Source: RH-AL1 sp965198715 (GTDB lineage Bacteria; Pseudomonadota; Alphaproteobacteria; Rhizobiales; Beijerinckiaceae). Taken from it: a DNA stretch of 64,000 bases. How positions within the stretch are numbered: the stretch's first letter is position 1; every line of letters starts with the position of its first letter. Below the pieces are notes generated by a model, which saw only the letters and a program-made list of their open reading frames with translations, did no database searches and was not told where the DNA came from. The stretch covers positions 496,001-560,000 of the forward strand of contig CBDAPV010000002.1 in assembly GCA_965198715.1 (NCBI GenBank), given 5' to 3'. Of this stretch, positions 1 to 8,674 are shown one piece after another. A program made the translations under genes and the position numbers.

Positions 1-126
1 ATAACGCCGGTAGCCGTCGCCGAGCCCGTAGCCGATATCCTGGGCCTGCGCCGCGGGTGTCGCGCTCACCAACCATGCCGCCATCATCGCAGTCGACAAG
101 ATCGTGCAAGCTCTTGCGTTCACCAT
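1..126 (-). CDS. Exported protein, N-terminal part only (cut by window edge)
   Basis: An open frame on the minus strand starts at an ATG at 126 and runs off the left edge, giving 42 residues. It begins MVNARACTILSTAMMAAWLV and continues with SATPAAQAQD, a clear signal peptide with a hydrophobic core and an AQA-type signal peptidase I site. The few mature residues are rich in Gly and Tyr and identify no family. It lies on the same strand as the L,D-transpeptidase gene upstream, 139 bases away, so the two could be co-transcribed. The gene is certainly incomplete here; its function cannot be told. Confidence 0.6.
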   Translation of the reverse strand, partial: MVNARACTILSTAMMAAWLVSATPAAQAQDIGYGLGDGYRRY

Positions 127-265
127 CACGATCCCCGCGACCAAGGCCTACGCCCCTACGGCCTTCGACATCCTGGACCAAAACGGCAAAAATGCGAGAA
201 CGGCGCGAGCTTGCGCCCACGCCGTTCCAGAGCTTCGATGATCGTGGCCTCAGTGCACCAGATGC

Positions 266-895
266 CTAAAGAACAACGACCTTCGCACCGACGTGGACGC
301 GATTGTACAAGTCGACGACATCGGCGTTCATCAGGCGTATGCAGCCCGATGATACAGCCTGTCCGATCGTGTCTGGCTCATTGGTGCCATGGATGCGGAA
401 GCCGGTGTCACCCTTGCCGTTGAAGAGGTACATCGCGCGCGCGCCGAGTGGATTCTCGATGCCGCCCTTCATGAAGTGCGGGATGTCGGGGCGACGCTTG
501 ATCATCGCCGCCGGCGGGGTCCACGACGGCCACTCCGCCTTGCGCTCGATCCGAGCGGTACCCGACCACTCGAAACCCTCGCGGCCGACGCCGATGTCAT
601 AGCGCACGGCCTGTCCGTTCTCCATCGAGAGATAGAGCCAGCGGTTCTTGGTATCGACGGTGACGGTGCCGGGCTTCTCTTCCGTCGGATCCGCGACGAC
701 GACCTTCGTCGAACGTATAGCAACCTGCGGCACGACTTCGGCATCGCTCGGCAGACTGGTCTGCTGCACCGGCTGCGGGACGAAAAGCTGGTTAAGATCG
801 AAAGGCTGCATGCCGGCCGCCGACGCGATGCCGACGAACGACATCGTCAACGCGGCAGCCGTAGCGCCGCGCAGGAAAGACTTGATTCCGATCAT
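266..895 (-). CDS. L,D-transpeptidase (YkuD domain), exported
   Basis: The product is about 209 residues. A signal peptide (MIGIKSFLRG, then a hydrophobic stretch ending ASA) is followed by a YkuD domain from about residue 75. The catalytic signature is complete: IHGTNEPDTIG with His169, and SSGCIRL with nucleophile Cys185 and Arg187. This family forms 3-3 crosslinks in peptidoglycan or attaches proteins to it, in the periplasm. The frame is open up to a GTG at 937, but the ATG at 895 puts the signal peptide at the N-terminus, so I chose it. Which substrate it uses (crosslinking or protein anchoring) cannot be decided from sequence. Confidence 0.88.
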   Translation of the reverse strand: MIGIKSFLRGATAAALTMSFVGIASAAGMQPFDLNQLFVPQPVQQTSLPSDAEVVPQVAIRSTKVVVADPTEEKPGTVTVDTKNRWLYLSMENGQAVRYDIGVGREGFEWSGTARIERKAEWPSWTPPAAMIKRRPDIPHFMKGGIENPLGARAMYLFNGKGDTGFRIHGTNEPDTIGQAVSSGCIRLMNADVVDLYNRVHVGAKVVVL

Positions 896-1018
896 GTGCC
901 TGAACCCCGTTACGCTGGTGCCCACCCTCGACACCACCTGTGACGAAGTAATGCACGACCGGGCTTCTTTGTTCCTTGACTTCTCGTTAGCGCCGCAATG
1001 CCCGACGAGCCGGTAGCC

Positions 1019-1888
1019 TCACTTCACGAAAACGTAGATGTCGACCTGCAGGTTGGGATCGTCCGACGTCGTCAGCTCGCTCAGGTATTCCTCGATATAG
1101 GGGCTGTCGACCTGAAGGCCTTTGGCATCGAGGAAGGCGGTAATGACGTCGTAGGTGGAATCGATGTCGTCATAGGCGCCGCGATGCTGGAACTTGATCG
1201 CCTTGCCGGCCGGCGACAGGGACACGACGGCACCGCCGCCGAGATCGCTTTTCTCGGGCTTCTGCGCGACCGGCACGCCGGCCTGGTACTTGAAGCCCTT
1301 GTCGTTGGGCGCCGAGAAGATGGTGATTGGGTGCCCGGTGGGTTTGATCCGCGCCTTGTCCATCGCATTCCTCACCGTCTCGATCGAGGCTTTGATCGAC
1401 TTAAAAGCATCGTCGTAGCTCGATTGCCCGGAGACGGCCACGATCGGGCGCGCCGGCACCTCGACGTTCTCCGTCGTGGCGTTTTCCGGCGTCGTGGGCG
1501 AGGCGTTGGGTTCGATTTCGTTCCTCTGCTTGGTGCCGCCCGGCGCCAGCGGCACGCCTTCAGGCGTGGCGCCCGGCGTCTGCGGGGTCGGCGCCGGCGC
1601 CGGCGCCTTCGCGCCCGGTGCCTCGGCGGCCTTGCCGGGAGCGGGCGACGGTGGCTGGGTCGGCGGTGTCGCCGAAGGCGGCGTAGTGGTCGAAGGTGAG
1701 GCCGGCGCCGGCGTCGGCTTGGGTTGAGCGGTTTCTTTATGGGAGGCTTTCTCCGCGGGCGCAGCCTGCGGCGCCGCCGGCGTCGGCGTGTTGCTCTGCC
1801 CCGAGGCCGGTGCCGCGAAGGCAAGCAGCGCGGCGAAAAGGGCGGCGGCGAAGCCCGTCGAAAGACGCCGATCCATGGCCTGGCCCAT
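1019..1888 (-). CDS. Exported protein with C-terminal GyrI-like (effector-binding) domain
   Basis: The product is about 289 residues. The start at 1888 has a strong purine-rich ribosome site (GGGGGGAGAG) just upstream. Residues 1-30 form a signal peptide ending PASGQ. Next comes a low-complexity stretch of about 100 residues rich in Pro, Ala and Thr. The last 140 or so residues, beginning PIVAVSGQSSYDDAFKSIKA and ending VDIYVFVK, have the pattern of the GyrI-like/AraC effector-binding fold, with the usual GAYDDIDSTYD segment. That fold normally binds small molecules in cytoplasmic regulators or binds gyrase; here it seems to be exported. The ligand is unknown. Confidence 0.65.
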   Translation of the reverse strand: MGQAMDRRLSTGFAAALFAALLAFAAPASGQSNTPTPAAPQAAPAEKASHKETAQPKPTPAPASPSTTTPPSATPPTQPPSPAPGKAAEAPGAKAPAPAPTPQTPGATPEGVPLAPGGTKQRNEIEPNASPTTPENATTENVEVPARPIVAVSGQSSYDDAFKSIKASIETVRNAMDKARIKPTGHPITIFSAPNDKGFKYQAGVPVAQKPEKSDLGGGAVVSLSPAGKAIKFQHRGAYDDIDSTYDVITAFLDAKGLQVDSPYIEEYLSELTTSDDPNLQVDIYVFVK

Positions 1889-2010
1889 CGTGCTCTCCCC
1901 CCCGCCGCGGGCGCCCGTGATTCGCGCCGCCCGCGTCGATAGCGCGTCGCACCGGCCAGGCAAAGCGCCGCATCGCGCCAACTCTAGACGCGTCAATCGC
2001 GCGAGCAGGC

Positions 2011-2039
2011 TTGCGAGGCGCCCGGCACCCCTCTATAGA
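2011..2039 (+). promoter_or_regulatory. Sigma-70-type promoter of the tRNA-Glu gene
   Basis: TTGCGA (2011-2016) and TATAGA (2034-2039) are separated by exactly 17 bases. The expected transcript start near 2046 lies about 10 bases before the mature tRNA end. Both boxes match the housekeeping consensus at four or five of six positions. Confidence 0.6.
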
Positions 2040-2055
2040 ACCGATCTGCCTCGCT

Positions 2056-2131
2056 GCTCCCTTCGTCTAGCGGCCCAGGACGTCGCCCTCTCACGGCGAA
2101 AACAGGGGTTCGATTCCCCTAGGGAGCGCCA
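2056..2131 (+). tRNA. tRNA-Glu (anticodon CTC)
   Basis: A 76-base cloverleaf. The acceptor arm GCTCCCT (2056-2062) pairs with AGGGAGC (2121-2127). The anticodon stem TCGCC/GGCGA holds the loop CTCTCAC with anticodon CTC. The T-arm carries GGTTCGATTCC, and CCA is encoded at 2129-2131. The body matches bacterial tRNA-Glu and the anticodon reads GAG codons. Its 3' end overlaps the 3' end of ksgA on the opposite strand by 13 bases. Confidence 0.95.
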
Positions 2132-2976
2132 CTGGCGGATTGGCTGGCGAAAGCCTCGGCAAGCGCCACGAAGCCTGCGATCTCGATCTCCTCCGCTCGC
2201 CGCGTCGGCTCGAGTCCGGCCGCCGCTAGCAGCGGCAGCGGATCGAGGCCGAGTGAGCGCAGGCTCTGGCGCAGCATCTTGCGGCGCTGGCCGAAAGCGG
2301 CCTGGGTGACGGCCGAAAGCGCGGCGGTGCGGCAGGGCAGGGGCGCGCGGCGCGGTGCCAGCTCCACCACGCTGGAGGTGACGCTGGGCGGCGGCACGAA
2401 GGCCGTGCGCGGCACGTCGAACAGGATGCGGGTCTCGCAGCGCCAGTTGGCGAGCACGGCAAGGCGACCGTAGGCGGCGCGCTGGAGCGGGGTTGCCACA
2501 ATGCGCTCGGCCACCTCGCGCTGGAACATCAGCACCAGCCGATCGAACCACGGCGGCCAGGGCTCGCTCTCGAGCCAGCCGACGAGCAGCGCGGTCGCCA
2601 CGTTGTAGGGCAGGTTGGCGCAAACGCGGGTGGGACCCGCGGCAGCTGCGAGCGCGGCGAAGTCGGTCGCGGTGGCGTCGGCCTGGCGCACATCGAGGCG
2701 GCCGGGGTAGGCGGCGGCCACCTCCGCCAGGGCGGCGAGGCAACGCGGGTCGCGCTCGAGTGCGACCACCTCCGCGCCTTCGCCGAGCAGCGCGCGGGTA
2801 AGGCCGCCCGGCCCCGGCCCCACCTCGACGACGCGGACCCCCGCGAGTGGACCGGCGGCGCGTGCAATGCGGCCGGTGAGGTTCAGGTCGAAGATGAAGT
2901 TCTGGCCGAGGCTCTTCCTCGCGGCGAGGCCATGCGCGGCGACGACCTCGCGCAAGGGGGGCAGGCCATCGCTCAC
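2119..2976 (-). CDS. rsmA: 16S rRNA (adenine(1518)/(1519)-N6)-dimethyltransferase RsmA/KsgA
   Basis: The product has 285 residues, the usual family length. It dimethylates two adjacent adenines near the 3' end of 16S rRNA during small-subunit assembly. The SAM-binding motif VVEVGPGPGGLT lies near residue 50, the catalytic NLPYN motif near residue 120, and the family's N-terminal KSLGQNFIFD is present. The GTG start at 2976 overlaps the pdxA stop in a GTGA junction, so it is the last gene of the lptG-lptD-surA-pdxA-ksgA operon. Its stop codon lies inside the acceptor stem of the convergent tRNA-Glu gene, so its last codons are read from tRNA-complementary DNA. Confidence 0.96.
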   Translation of the reverse strand: MSDGLPPLREVVAAHGLAARKSLGQNFIFDLNLTGRIARAAGPLAGVRVVEVGPGPGGLTRALLGEGAEVVALERDPRCLAALAEVAAAYPGRLDVRQADATATDFAALAAAAGPTRVCANLPYNVATALLVGWLESEPWPPWFDRLVLMFQREVAERIVATPLQRAAYGRLAVLANWRCETRILFDVPRTAFVPPPSVTSSVVELAPRRAPLPCRTAALSAVTQAAFGQRRKMLRQSLRSLGLDPLPLLAAAGLEPTRRAEEIEIAGFVALAEAFASQSASGAP

Positions 2977-3989
2977 GCCGCGTCGCGGATCCGGTCGGCG
3001 AGCGCCAGGCGCGCGGCGAGGCGCAACGCCTCGATTAGGCTCGAAGGATCGGCGATGCCCTTGCCGGCGATGTCGAAGGCGGTGCCGTGGTCGGGCGAGG
3101 TGCGCACGAAGGGTAGGCCGAGGGTCACGTTGACGGCGCTCTCGAAGGCCAGAGTCTTGATCGGGATCAGCGCCTGGTCGTGGTACATGGTCACGCAGAC
3201 GTCGTAGCGGGCGCGGGCTGCGGCGTGAAACAGCGTGTCGGCCGGGTGCGGGCCGGTCACGGCCAAGCCCTCATCGCGCAGCCGCGCCAGTGCCGGCACC
3301 AGGCAATCGAGCTCCTCGCGGCCGATGTCGCCGCCCTCGCCGGCGTGGGGGTTCAGCCCGGCGACTGCGATCCGCGGCCGGGCCAAACCGAAGCGCCGGG
3401 CCATGTCGGCGGCGACGGTGCGCACCGTGTCGGCGACGAGCGAGGCGGTGACGAGGCCGGGCACGCTCGCGAGCGGCACGTGGACGGTCATCGGCACCAC
3501 GGCGAGAGTCGGCGACCACAGCAGCATCACCGGCCGGGCGCTCGTGCCCCAGTAGCGGCGCGCCAGCTCGCCCATGTACTCGGTCTGGCCGGGGTGGGGA
3601 TAGCCGACCCGGTGCAGGATCTCCTTCGACACCGGCAAGGTGACCACGGCCGAAGCCTCACCGCGGCGCACCAGCTCGACGGCGCGCTCCATCGAGGCGA
3701 TGGTGCCGAGCGCATCGGCGGCATCGGGGACGCCGGGCACGCCGCGGGTCACGACTTCGAGCGGCAGCACGGGAAGCGCGCGCGGAAAGATCGAGGCGGC
3801 CTGGCCCGGGCTCGTCGCCTCCATGGACACATCGAGGCGCATGGCCGCCGCGGCGCCACGGCAATGAGCGAGGTCGGCGACAAGCAGGAACGGCTCGGTG
3901 GCACCATCGCGCGCGCGCCAGGCCTTGAAGGCGATCTCCAACCCAATCCCCGAGGGATCGCCGCGCGTCAGGGCGAGGAGCGGGGTCAC
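2973..3989 (-). CDS. pdxA: 4-hydroxythreonine-4-phosphate dehydrogenase PdxA
   Basis: The product has 338 residues. PdxA oxidises 4-phosphohydroxy-L-threonine in the DXP-dependent route to pyridoxal phosphate, in the cytoplasm. The N-terminal LTRGDPSGIGLEI is the family signature. The metal-binding histidines lie in the HPGQTEYMGEL, NPHAGEGG and MYHDQALIP segments. The GTG start at 3989 overlaps the surA stop by four bases (GTGA), which implies translational coupling. pdxA between surA and ksgA is the normal alphaproteobacterial and enterobacterial order. Confidence 0.96.
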   Translation of the reverse strand: MTPLLALTRGDPSGIGLEIAFKAWRARDGATEPFLLVADLAHCRGAAAAMRLDVSMEATSPGQAASIFPRALPVLPLEVVTRGVPGVPDAADALGTIASMERAVELVRRGEASAVVTLPVSKEILHRVGYPHPGQTEYMGELARRYWGTSARPVMLLWSPTLAVVPMTVHVPLASVPGLVTASLVADTVRTVAADMARRFGLARPRIAVAGLNPHAGEGGDIGREELDCLVPALARLRDEGLAVTGPHPADTLFHAAARARYDVCVTMYHDQALIPIKTLAFESAVNVTLGLPFVRTSPDHGTAFDIAGKGIADPSSLIEALRLAARLALADRIRDAA

Positions 3990-4927
3990 CGCCGCTCGAT
4001 CACGGCGCTGGAACGCATGTCCTTGTACTTGGCATCCGCTTCCTGGTCGAAATGCGCGCTGAGGATCCGTTCGGAGATCTCCTTGCGCAGCTCGTCGTCA
4101 TTGCGCGAGGTGGTGCGGTCGCACAGCGCGATCAGCTCGATGCCGTTGGGCGAGCGGCTCGGCCCGGTGAGGTGCCCGATCGGCAATTTGTCGAGAACCT
4201 CCTTGATGCTGTCGCCGAGCTGGGACGAGCTGCGCACGATCTTCTCGCGAACGGCGACGCCGGGAAGCGACTTGGCGTAGGGGATGCCGGTGTCGCAGCT
4301 GGTGAAACGGGTGCGCAACGCTTCGGCGTCCTTGGCGCGGGCAGCGAGCGCGGCCTGGGTCTCGTTCGGGTCGATGGTGAACACGACCTGGCGGATCGTG
4401 TAGTTGACCAGGGCACCAGCGCCCTTGCCGCTCTTCTCCTTGGCGAGTTCCTGACGAACCTGGACTTCGCTAGCCTCGACACCTTTGTTCAGCGCGCGGA
4501 TCAGGATGGAGTAGCCGAGCTCCGCCTTGAGGAACGTGTTGGCCTGGCTCTGCGTCACGCCGGCATGGCCAATGTCTGTCATGAGCTGCTGAGCTGGGAT
4601 CTTCATCTTCTTGCCGAGGATCTGCAGCTCTTCGGCAACCTCCTCGTCCTTGACGGTGATGCCGAAGCGGCCAGCCTCTCGCGCCTTGAGGCGGGTCTGG
4701 ATCATGCTTTCGATCGCGGCATCTCGGGTCGCCGGCTTGCGCAGGGCGCGCAGCATCTTCATGCGCTGATCGATATCGACGGACGTGATCGGATCGCCAT
4801 TGACCGAGACGACGATCGCCTGCGCCCGCACGGCGCAGGGCGCGACTGCCATGACCGCGCAGAAGGCGATGGCGACGCGTTTCGTGGTGAGAGCGTGACG
4901 GATGAGGCCTAGGGGCATGGGTCCCAT
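3986..4927 (-). CDS. surA: SurA-like periplasmic chaperone / peptidyl-prolyl isomerase
   Basis: The product has 313 residues. A signal peptide ends near AVRAQA. It is followed by the SurA N-terminal segment (VVSVNGDPITSVDIDQRMKM), a helical chaperone region and one parvulin-like region (residues about 165-275, with GHLTGPSRSPNGIELI). E. coli SurA has two parvulin domains; this shorter form with one is common in alphaproteobacteria. It escorts outer-membrane proteins, including LptD, through the periplasm, which fits its place directly downstream of lptD. The start could instead be the ATG at 4918; neither has a strong ribosome site. Confidence 0.85.
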   Translation of the reverse strand: MGPMPLGLIRHALTTKRVAIAFCAVMAVAPCAVRAQAIVVSVNGDPITSVDIDQRMKMLRALRKPATRDAAIESMIQTRLKAREAGRFGITVKDEEVAEELQILGKKMKIPAQQLMTDIGHAGVTQSQANTFLKAELGYSILIRALNKGVEASEVQVRQELAKEKSGKGAGALVNYTIRQVVFTIDPNETQAALAARAKDAEALRTRFTSCDTGIPYAKSLPGVAVREKIVRSSSQLGDSIKEVLDKLPIGHLTGPSRSPNGIELIALCDRTTSRNDDELRKEISERILSAHFDQEADAKYKDMRSSAVIERR

Positions 4928-4988
4928 TGCGGTGGTTGGACGAGCCTCTCCTTCTTTTGCGAAAAACTCGGCGCTTTTCGGGCGTCGG

Positions 4989-7589
4989 TCAGCGCACCCC
5001 GTCGAGACCGCTCGTCGTGGTGGTGTCGAGCGTCGATTTCGAGAATTTGGCGTCGCCCAGAGTGCGCAACTGCAGCGAGACCAGGACGGTCTGATTGCGC
5101 TCGAAGGTGCCGGTGCCGTTGTCCTGGTAGATAGAGGTGTAGTTCACCGCGAAGGTCGTGCATTCATCGGTATAGCCACCGCCTACGCCGAGGGCGGCGA
5201 CGGCGAAAGGACCCGGGTTGCTGTAGCCGATGATCGCCGCCGGATAGAGATGCCGGCTCATGTCGAAGGTGACGTTGCCCTGGGCGAAGTAATTCTTGGT
5301 GAAATTGTATTTGCCCGTGATGGCGAGGCCCTCGCGGCGCACGTCGTAGCCGATCAGCGGCTGCGCCTCGTAGTTGGCGAACTGGATGCCGCCGGTCAGG
5401 GCGCCGAGGTTGAGGTTGGCGGTGGCGTCGACGCGCCGGTTCTCAAGCGTCTTCTCGTCGAAACGCGCCTGCGTGCCGAAGCTGATGAGCGGTAAGGGGG
5501 AGACCACGCCGCCGACGACGTAGTCCGACAGGCGGGTGTCGAGCCCTGAGCTTAGGCCGACGTTGGCAGCATCTGGCGTCGCATAGGCGTTGGTGCCGGC
5601 GAGCTGTGCCGATTGCCCGGCGACGACGCGGGCATAGCCGCCGTTCTTGAAGGTGAAGCCGGTCTGGAAGCCGTAGTTGGCGCGCACGCCCGTCTCGAAA
5701 CGATCGTAACCGGAGAACTTGTTCCAATCGAACAGGTTCGTTGAATCGAAGACGAGGCTCTGCGCGTCGAGATTGACCAGCGTGCGCGTGCCGATCTGGT
5801 TGTCGGGGCGCGCAATGATCTGCCCGATTGGTTCGAAGATCAGCGAGCCCAGCGCCGAACGATAGAAGAACGGGTAGCGGTACTCGAGGCCGACCCCGGG
5901 AATGACGTTGGCCGTGGTGCCGGAACCGCCCGGCAGGAAGGCCAGCTGGTAAGCATTGGAGTAGGTGGTGTAATTGCCGTTCGCCTGAAAGCTGTAAGTG
6001 TTCGTCGTATTGAGGTCGAGCGTCTCGGCATTGACGCGCGCGAAGGCGAAGGGCGTCCAGACCTCGCCGAGGGGATCGATGAACTTGCGCTGATAGTCGA
6101 TCTGACCTGTGGCGCGCGTGTAGTCGCCGCCGATGCCGCGGAGCAGGCAGGAGGTGCCGCTGGTGCGGCCGGGCTGGTAGGTGTTGCAGACGTCGTAGAG
6201 CCCGTAGGCGGAATCCAGCGTGCGCGGCCCAACCGACTGGAAGGCGGCCGACTGCGCCGACAGGCTCGTCAAGTTAAAGTCCACCTCGACTTGCCCGCCG
6301 ACGCCACGCGTCTTGACCGGATCGATGTCGATCGTCCGGTTGTAGTCGAGCACGGGGTGCGCGATGGGCTGCTGCGCCTGGATGTCGTGTGAAGACAATC
6401 CTTCGATGTAATAGCCGCGCAGGTCGAAATAGCTACGTTCGCCCTGACCCGTCAGGTAGATCGTCGAGATCGATTCTGAGAAGTAATTCGAGGAGATCGT
6501 GCTTGCGGGAATGGCATAGTCGAAGAGGTAGTATTTGTCCGACAGCGCGGTGATATTCCAGCCGAACTTCCAATCGTTGTTGATCGAGAAGTCGCCCTTG
6601 GTATTCACGTCTCCGCGCAAGTAGCGGTTGCCGGCGCCGTACGGACCTTGTGCGAAGGCACCCGGATTTGCCTCGTCGATGCCAGAAGCCTGGATATAGT
6701 AGAGGCCATTGGCGGTGCGCTGGCGGAACTCGCCAGCGCCGAAAAAACCCTGTTGGGTGAAGGCGGTCGGCGTCAACGTCAGATCGTAATCGGGCGCGAG
6801 ATTGTAGAAGATCGGCACGCCGACGCCGTAGCCGAGCTGCGACTTGTAGAGCGTATGCGGCGACAGCACGCCGGACTTCTTCTCCACCGTCGGATCGGGG
6901 GCGGAGAGGAATGGCGTGTAGGCGACGGGTATGCCGAGGAACTCGAGGTAGGCACCCTCGTAGTACACCGTGCGCTCTTGATCCTTGTGGATGATCTTCT
7001 TGGCGCGAACGCGCCAGAGCGGCGGCCGATCGGGATGGTCCTTGCACGCGTCGCAGGCGGTGTAGGTGCCTTTCGCGAAGACGGTATCGCCGTCGATGCG
7101 TTCCATGCGCGGCGCCGAGAAATGAGTCTTGTCCTTCGTATCGGCGCGCAGGCTTTCGGCGAAGCCGTCGCGGAAGTCGTCGGTCAGATCGAATTCCTCG
7201 CCACGGTAGACCGTACCGTCCTTCTCGGTCAGCTTAGCGTGACCGGTGGCGTGGAGGCGCTTGGTGGTCTTGTCGTAGACAACCTTGTCCGCTTCCAGCG
7301 TGCGACCGTCGTAGTAGATGCGGACGTTGCCCTCGGCGGAGACTGTGTTCTTATCGTCGTTCTGCACGAGCTGGTTGGCCTCGACCAGCATCTTGGCGGC
7401 GCTTTTGGCGGCATCCTTGGTTTTGGTCGTCGCGGCGTGCGCCTGCGCATTGGCCGGGCCGGGCGATAGGGCCACGGCGAAGACGTGCGTCGAAATGGCA
7501 AGCGCGATCGCTCGTGCCGTGACCGCGACCCGCCCCATCCTCCGCCCGCCGCTCGACGTCGGCTCCCAGGGCGCCTGCCGGCGCCCCAT
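4989..7589 (-). CDS. lptD: LPS-assembly outer-membrane protein LptD
   Basis: The product is about 866 residues. LptD is the beta-barrel that inserts lipopolysaccharide into the outer leaflet. After a signal peptide (ending SPGPANAQA) there is an N-terminal OstA-type domain, with LEADKVVYDKTTKRLHATGH, then the long barrel. Cysteines at TACDACKD, YDVCNTY and DECTTF could form the disulfides known in the family. The frame continues upstream, but the ATG at 7589 overlaps the lptG stop (TGATG) and has AGGAGG placed correctly before it, so translation is coupled to lptG. The C-terminus lacks the terminal Phe common in outer-membrane barrels. Confidence 0.92.
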   Translation of the reverse strand: MGRRQAPWEPTSSGGRRMGRVAVTARAIALAISTHVFAVALSPGPANAQAHAATTKTKDAAKSAAKMLVEANQLVQNDDKNTVSAEGNVRIYYDGRTLEADKVVYDKTTKRLHATGHAKLTEKDGTVYRGEEFDLTDDFRDGFAESLRADTKDKTHFSAPRMERIDGDTVFAKGTYTACDACKDHPDRPPLWRVRAKKIIHKDQERTVYYEGAYLEFLGIPVAYTPFLSAPDPTVEKKSGVLSPHTLYKSQLGYGVGVPIFYNLAPDYDLTLTPTAFTQQGFFGAGEFRQRTANGLYYIQASGIDEANPGAFAQGPYGAGNRYLRGDVNTKGDFSINNDWKFGWNITALSDKYYLFDYAIPASTISSNYFSESISTIYLTGQGERSYFDLRGYYIEGLSSHDIQAQQPIAHPVLDYNRTIDIDPVKTRGVGGQVEVDFNLTSLSAQSAAFQSVGPRTLDSAYGLYDVCNTYQPGRTSGTSCLLRGIGGDYTRATGQIDYQRKFIDPLGEVWTPFAFARVNAETLDLNTTNTYSFQANGNYTTYSNAYQLAFLPGGSGTTANVIPGVGLEYRYPFFYRSALGSLIFEPIGQIIARPDNQIGTRTLVNLDAQSLVFDSTNLFDWNKFSGYDRFETGVRANYGFQTGFTFKNGGYARVVAGQSAQLAGTNAYATPDAANVGLSSGLDTRLSDYVVGGVVSPLPLISFGTQARFDEKTLENRRVDATANLNLGALTGGIQFANYEAQPLIGYDVRREGLAITGKYNFTKNYFAQGNVTFDMSRHLYPAAIIGYSNPGPFAVAALGVGGGYTDECTTFAVNYTSIYQDNGTGTFERNQTVLVSLQLRTLGDAKFSKSTLDTTTTSGLDGVR

Positions 7590-8674
7590 CAGCCGTCCTC
7601 CTGATTCAGCAGTGCCAAGACCCCGAGCATGCTGGCGACGATCGCCGGAGACCACGCCGCGAAAGGCGGGCTGAGCACGCCCGACCCGCCGAGATCTCCC
7701 ACGAATTTCGTCGCCACGTAGAGCACGAACCCGGCCGCGATGCCACCGCCCACGAATTTACCAATGCCACCAAAGCGGAAGAACCTTAAGGAAAAGGCCG
7801 CCGCGATCAGGGTCATGGCGACCAGCAAGAGCGGTCGCGCGAGCAGCGTCTGGAACTGCAGGCGATAGCTCGCTGCATCGAGCCCGGCGCTCTCGGCCTC
7901 GTCGCGAAGAGCCGGCAGATCCCAAAAGGGCACCGCCTCCGGCGACATCGAGCCCTCGACCGCCTGTCCCGGCCGCAGCGTCGTGGCGAGCAGGTAGGTC
8001 CCGGCCTGACGCGGCTGCTCGCCCGGCTGGGTCACCTGCGCGTTCGAGAGGCGCCACACGCCGCTCTGCAGCACCGCTCCACTCGCCTTGATCCGCTCGG
8101 AGAAGTGTCCGTCCTGGTCGTAGACGTAGGCGGTGACGTCGGTGAGCGTGTTGTTCTTGTCGGCACCGGTGCGGGCACGCAGGATCGATTCGCCGTCGAC
8201 GCCGGTCTGGCGCACCCAGATCTCCGGTTTCGCTCCGCTGAAGTTATCCTCGCCGAAGATCGCCGTCTCCATCGCGTCGGCGCGCTGCTTCATCAGCGCG
8301 GACATCGGGTTGAGCGCGGCGACCGAGGCGACGCCGAGCAGCAGCGCGATCATCACCGGCGGGAACAGGAACTGCCAAACCGACACGCCGGAGGCGCGGG
8401 CCACCAGCAGCTCCAGCTTGCGGGTGAGATTGAGGAACACCGCCATCGACCCGAACAGCACGCAGAACGGCAGCACCTGCTCCGAGACCGCCGGCGTTCG
8501 CAGGAGAGACAGAAAGGCCACCTTGGCGGTGGTAATTCCCGCGATGTTGCCGGTACGGCGCAGCAATTCCACGAAGTCGATCACGAAGACGAGGCTGAAG
8601 ATCGTCGCGAACACGGCGAGGATCATCCGCAGGAAACGGGAGGACAGGTAGCGGCCTAGGGTCAGGCCGATCAT
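7589..8674 (-). CDS. lptG: LPS export ABC transporter permease LptG
   Basis: The product has 361 residues and six predicted membrane segments in the YjgP/YjgQ pattern: three N-terminal, a large periplasmic jellyroll region (about residues 130-270), and three C-terminal. It begins MIGLTLGRYLSSRFLRMIL, which matches rhizobial LptG rather than LptF. LptG pairs with LptF and the ATPase LptB2 to extract LPS from the inner membrane. The gene starts the operon and is coupled to lptD by TGATG. The partner gene lptF, normally directly upstream, is not present between this gene and pepA. Confidence 0.9.
   Translation of the reverse strand: MIGLTLGRYLSSRFLRMILAVFATIFSLVFVIDFVELLRRTGNIAGITTAKVAFLSLLRTPAVSEQVLPFCVLFGSMAVFLNLTRKLELLVARASGVSVWQFLFPPVMIALLLGVASVAALNPMSALMKQRADAMETAIFGEDNFSGAKPEIWVRQTGVDGESILRARTGADKNNTLTDVTAYVYDQDGHFSERIKASGAVLQSGVWRLSNAQVTQPGEQPRQAGTYLLATTLRPGQAVEGSMSPEAVPFWDLPALRDEAESAGLDAASYRLQFQTLLARPLLLVAMTLIAAAFSLRFFRFGGIGKFVGGGIAAGFVLYVATKFVGDLGGSGVLSPPFAAWSPAIVASMLGVLALLNQEDG

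Noticed and set aside
143..165. AAGGCC...GGCCTT inverted repeat between the first two genes
   Set aside because: The stem is six pairs with an 11-base loop and no T-tract; such pairs are expected by chance in GC-rich DNA.
3180..4280. 366-codon frame opposite pdxA and surA
   Set aside because: It is a shadow of two certain genes, with His/Arg/Gly-rich composition and no domain.
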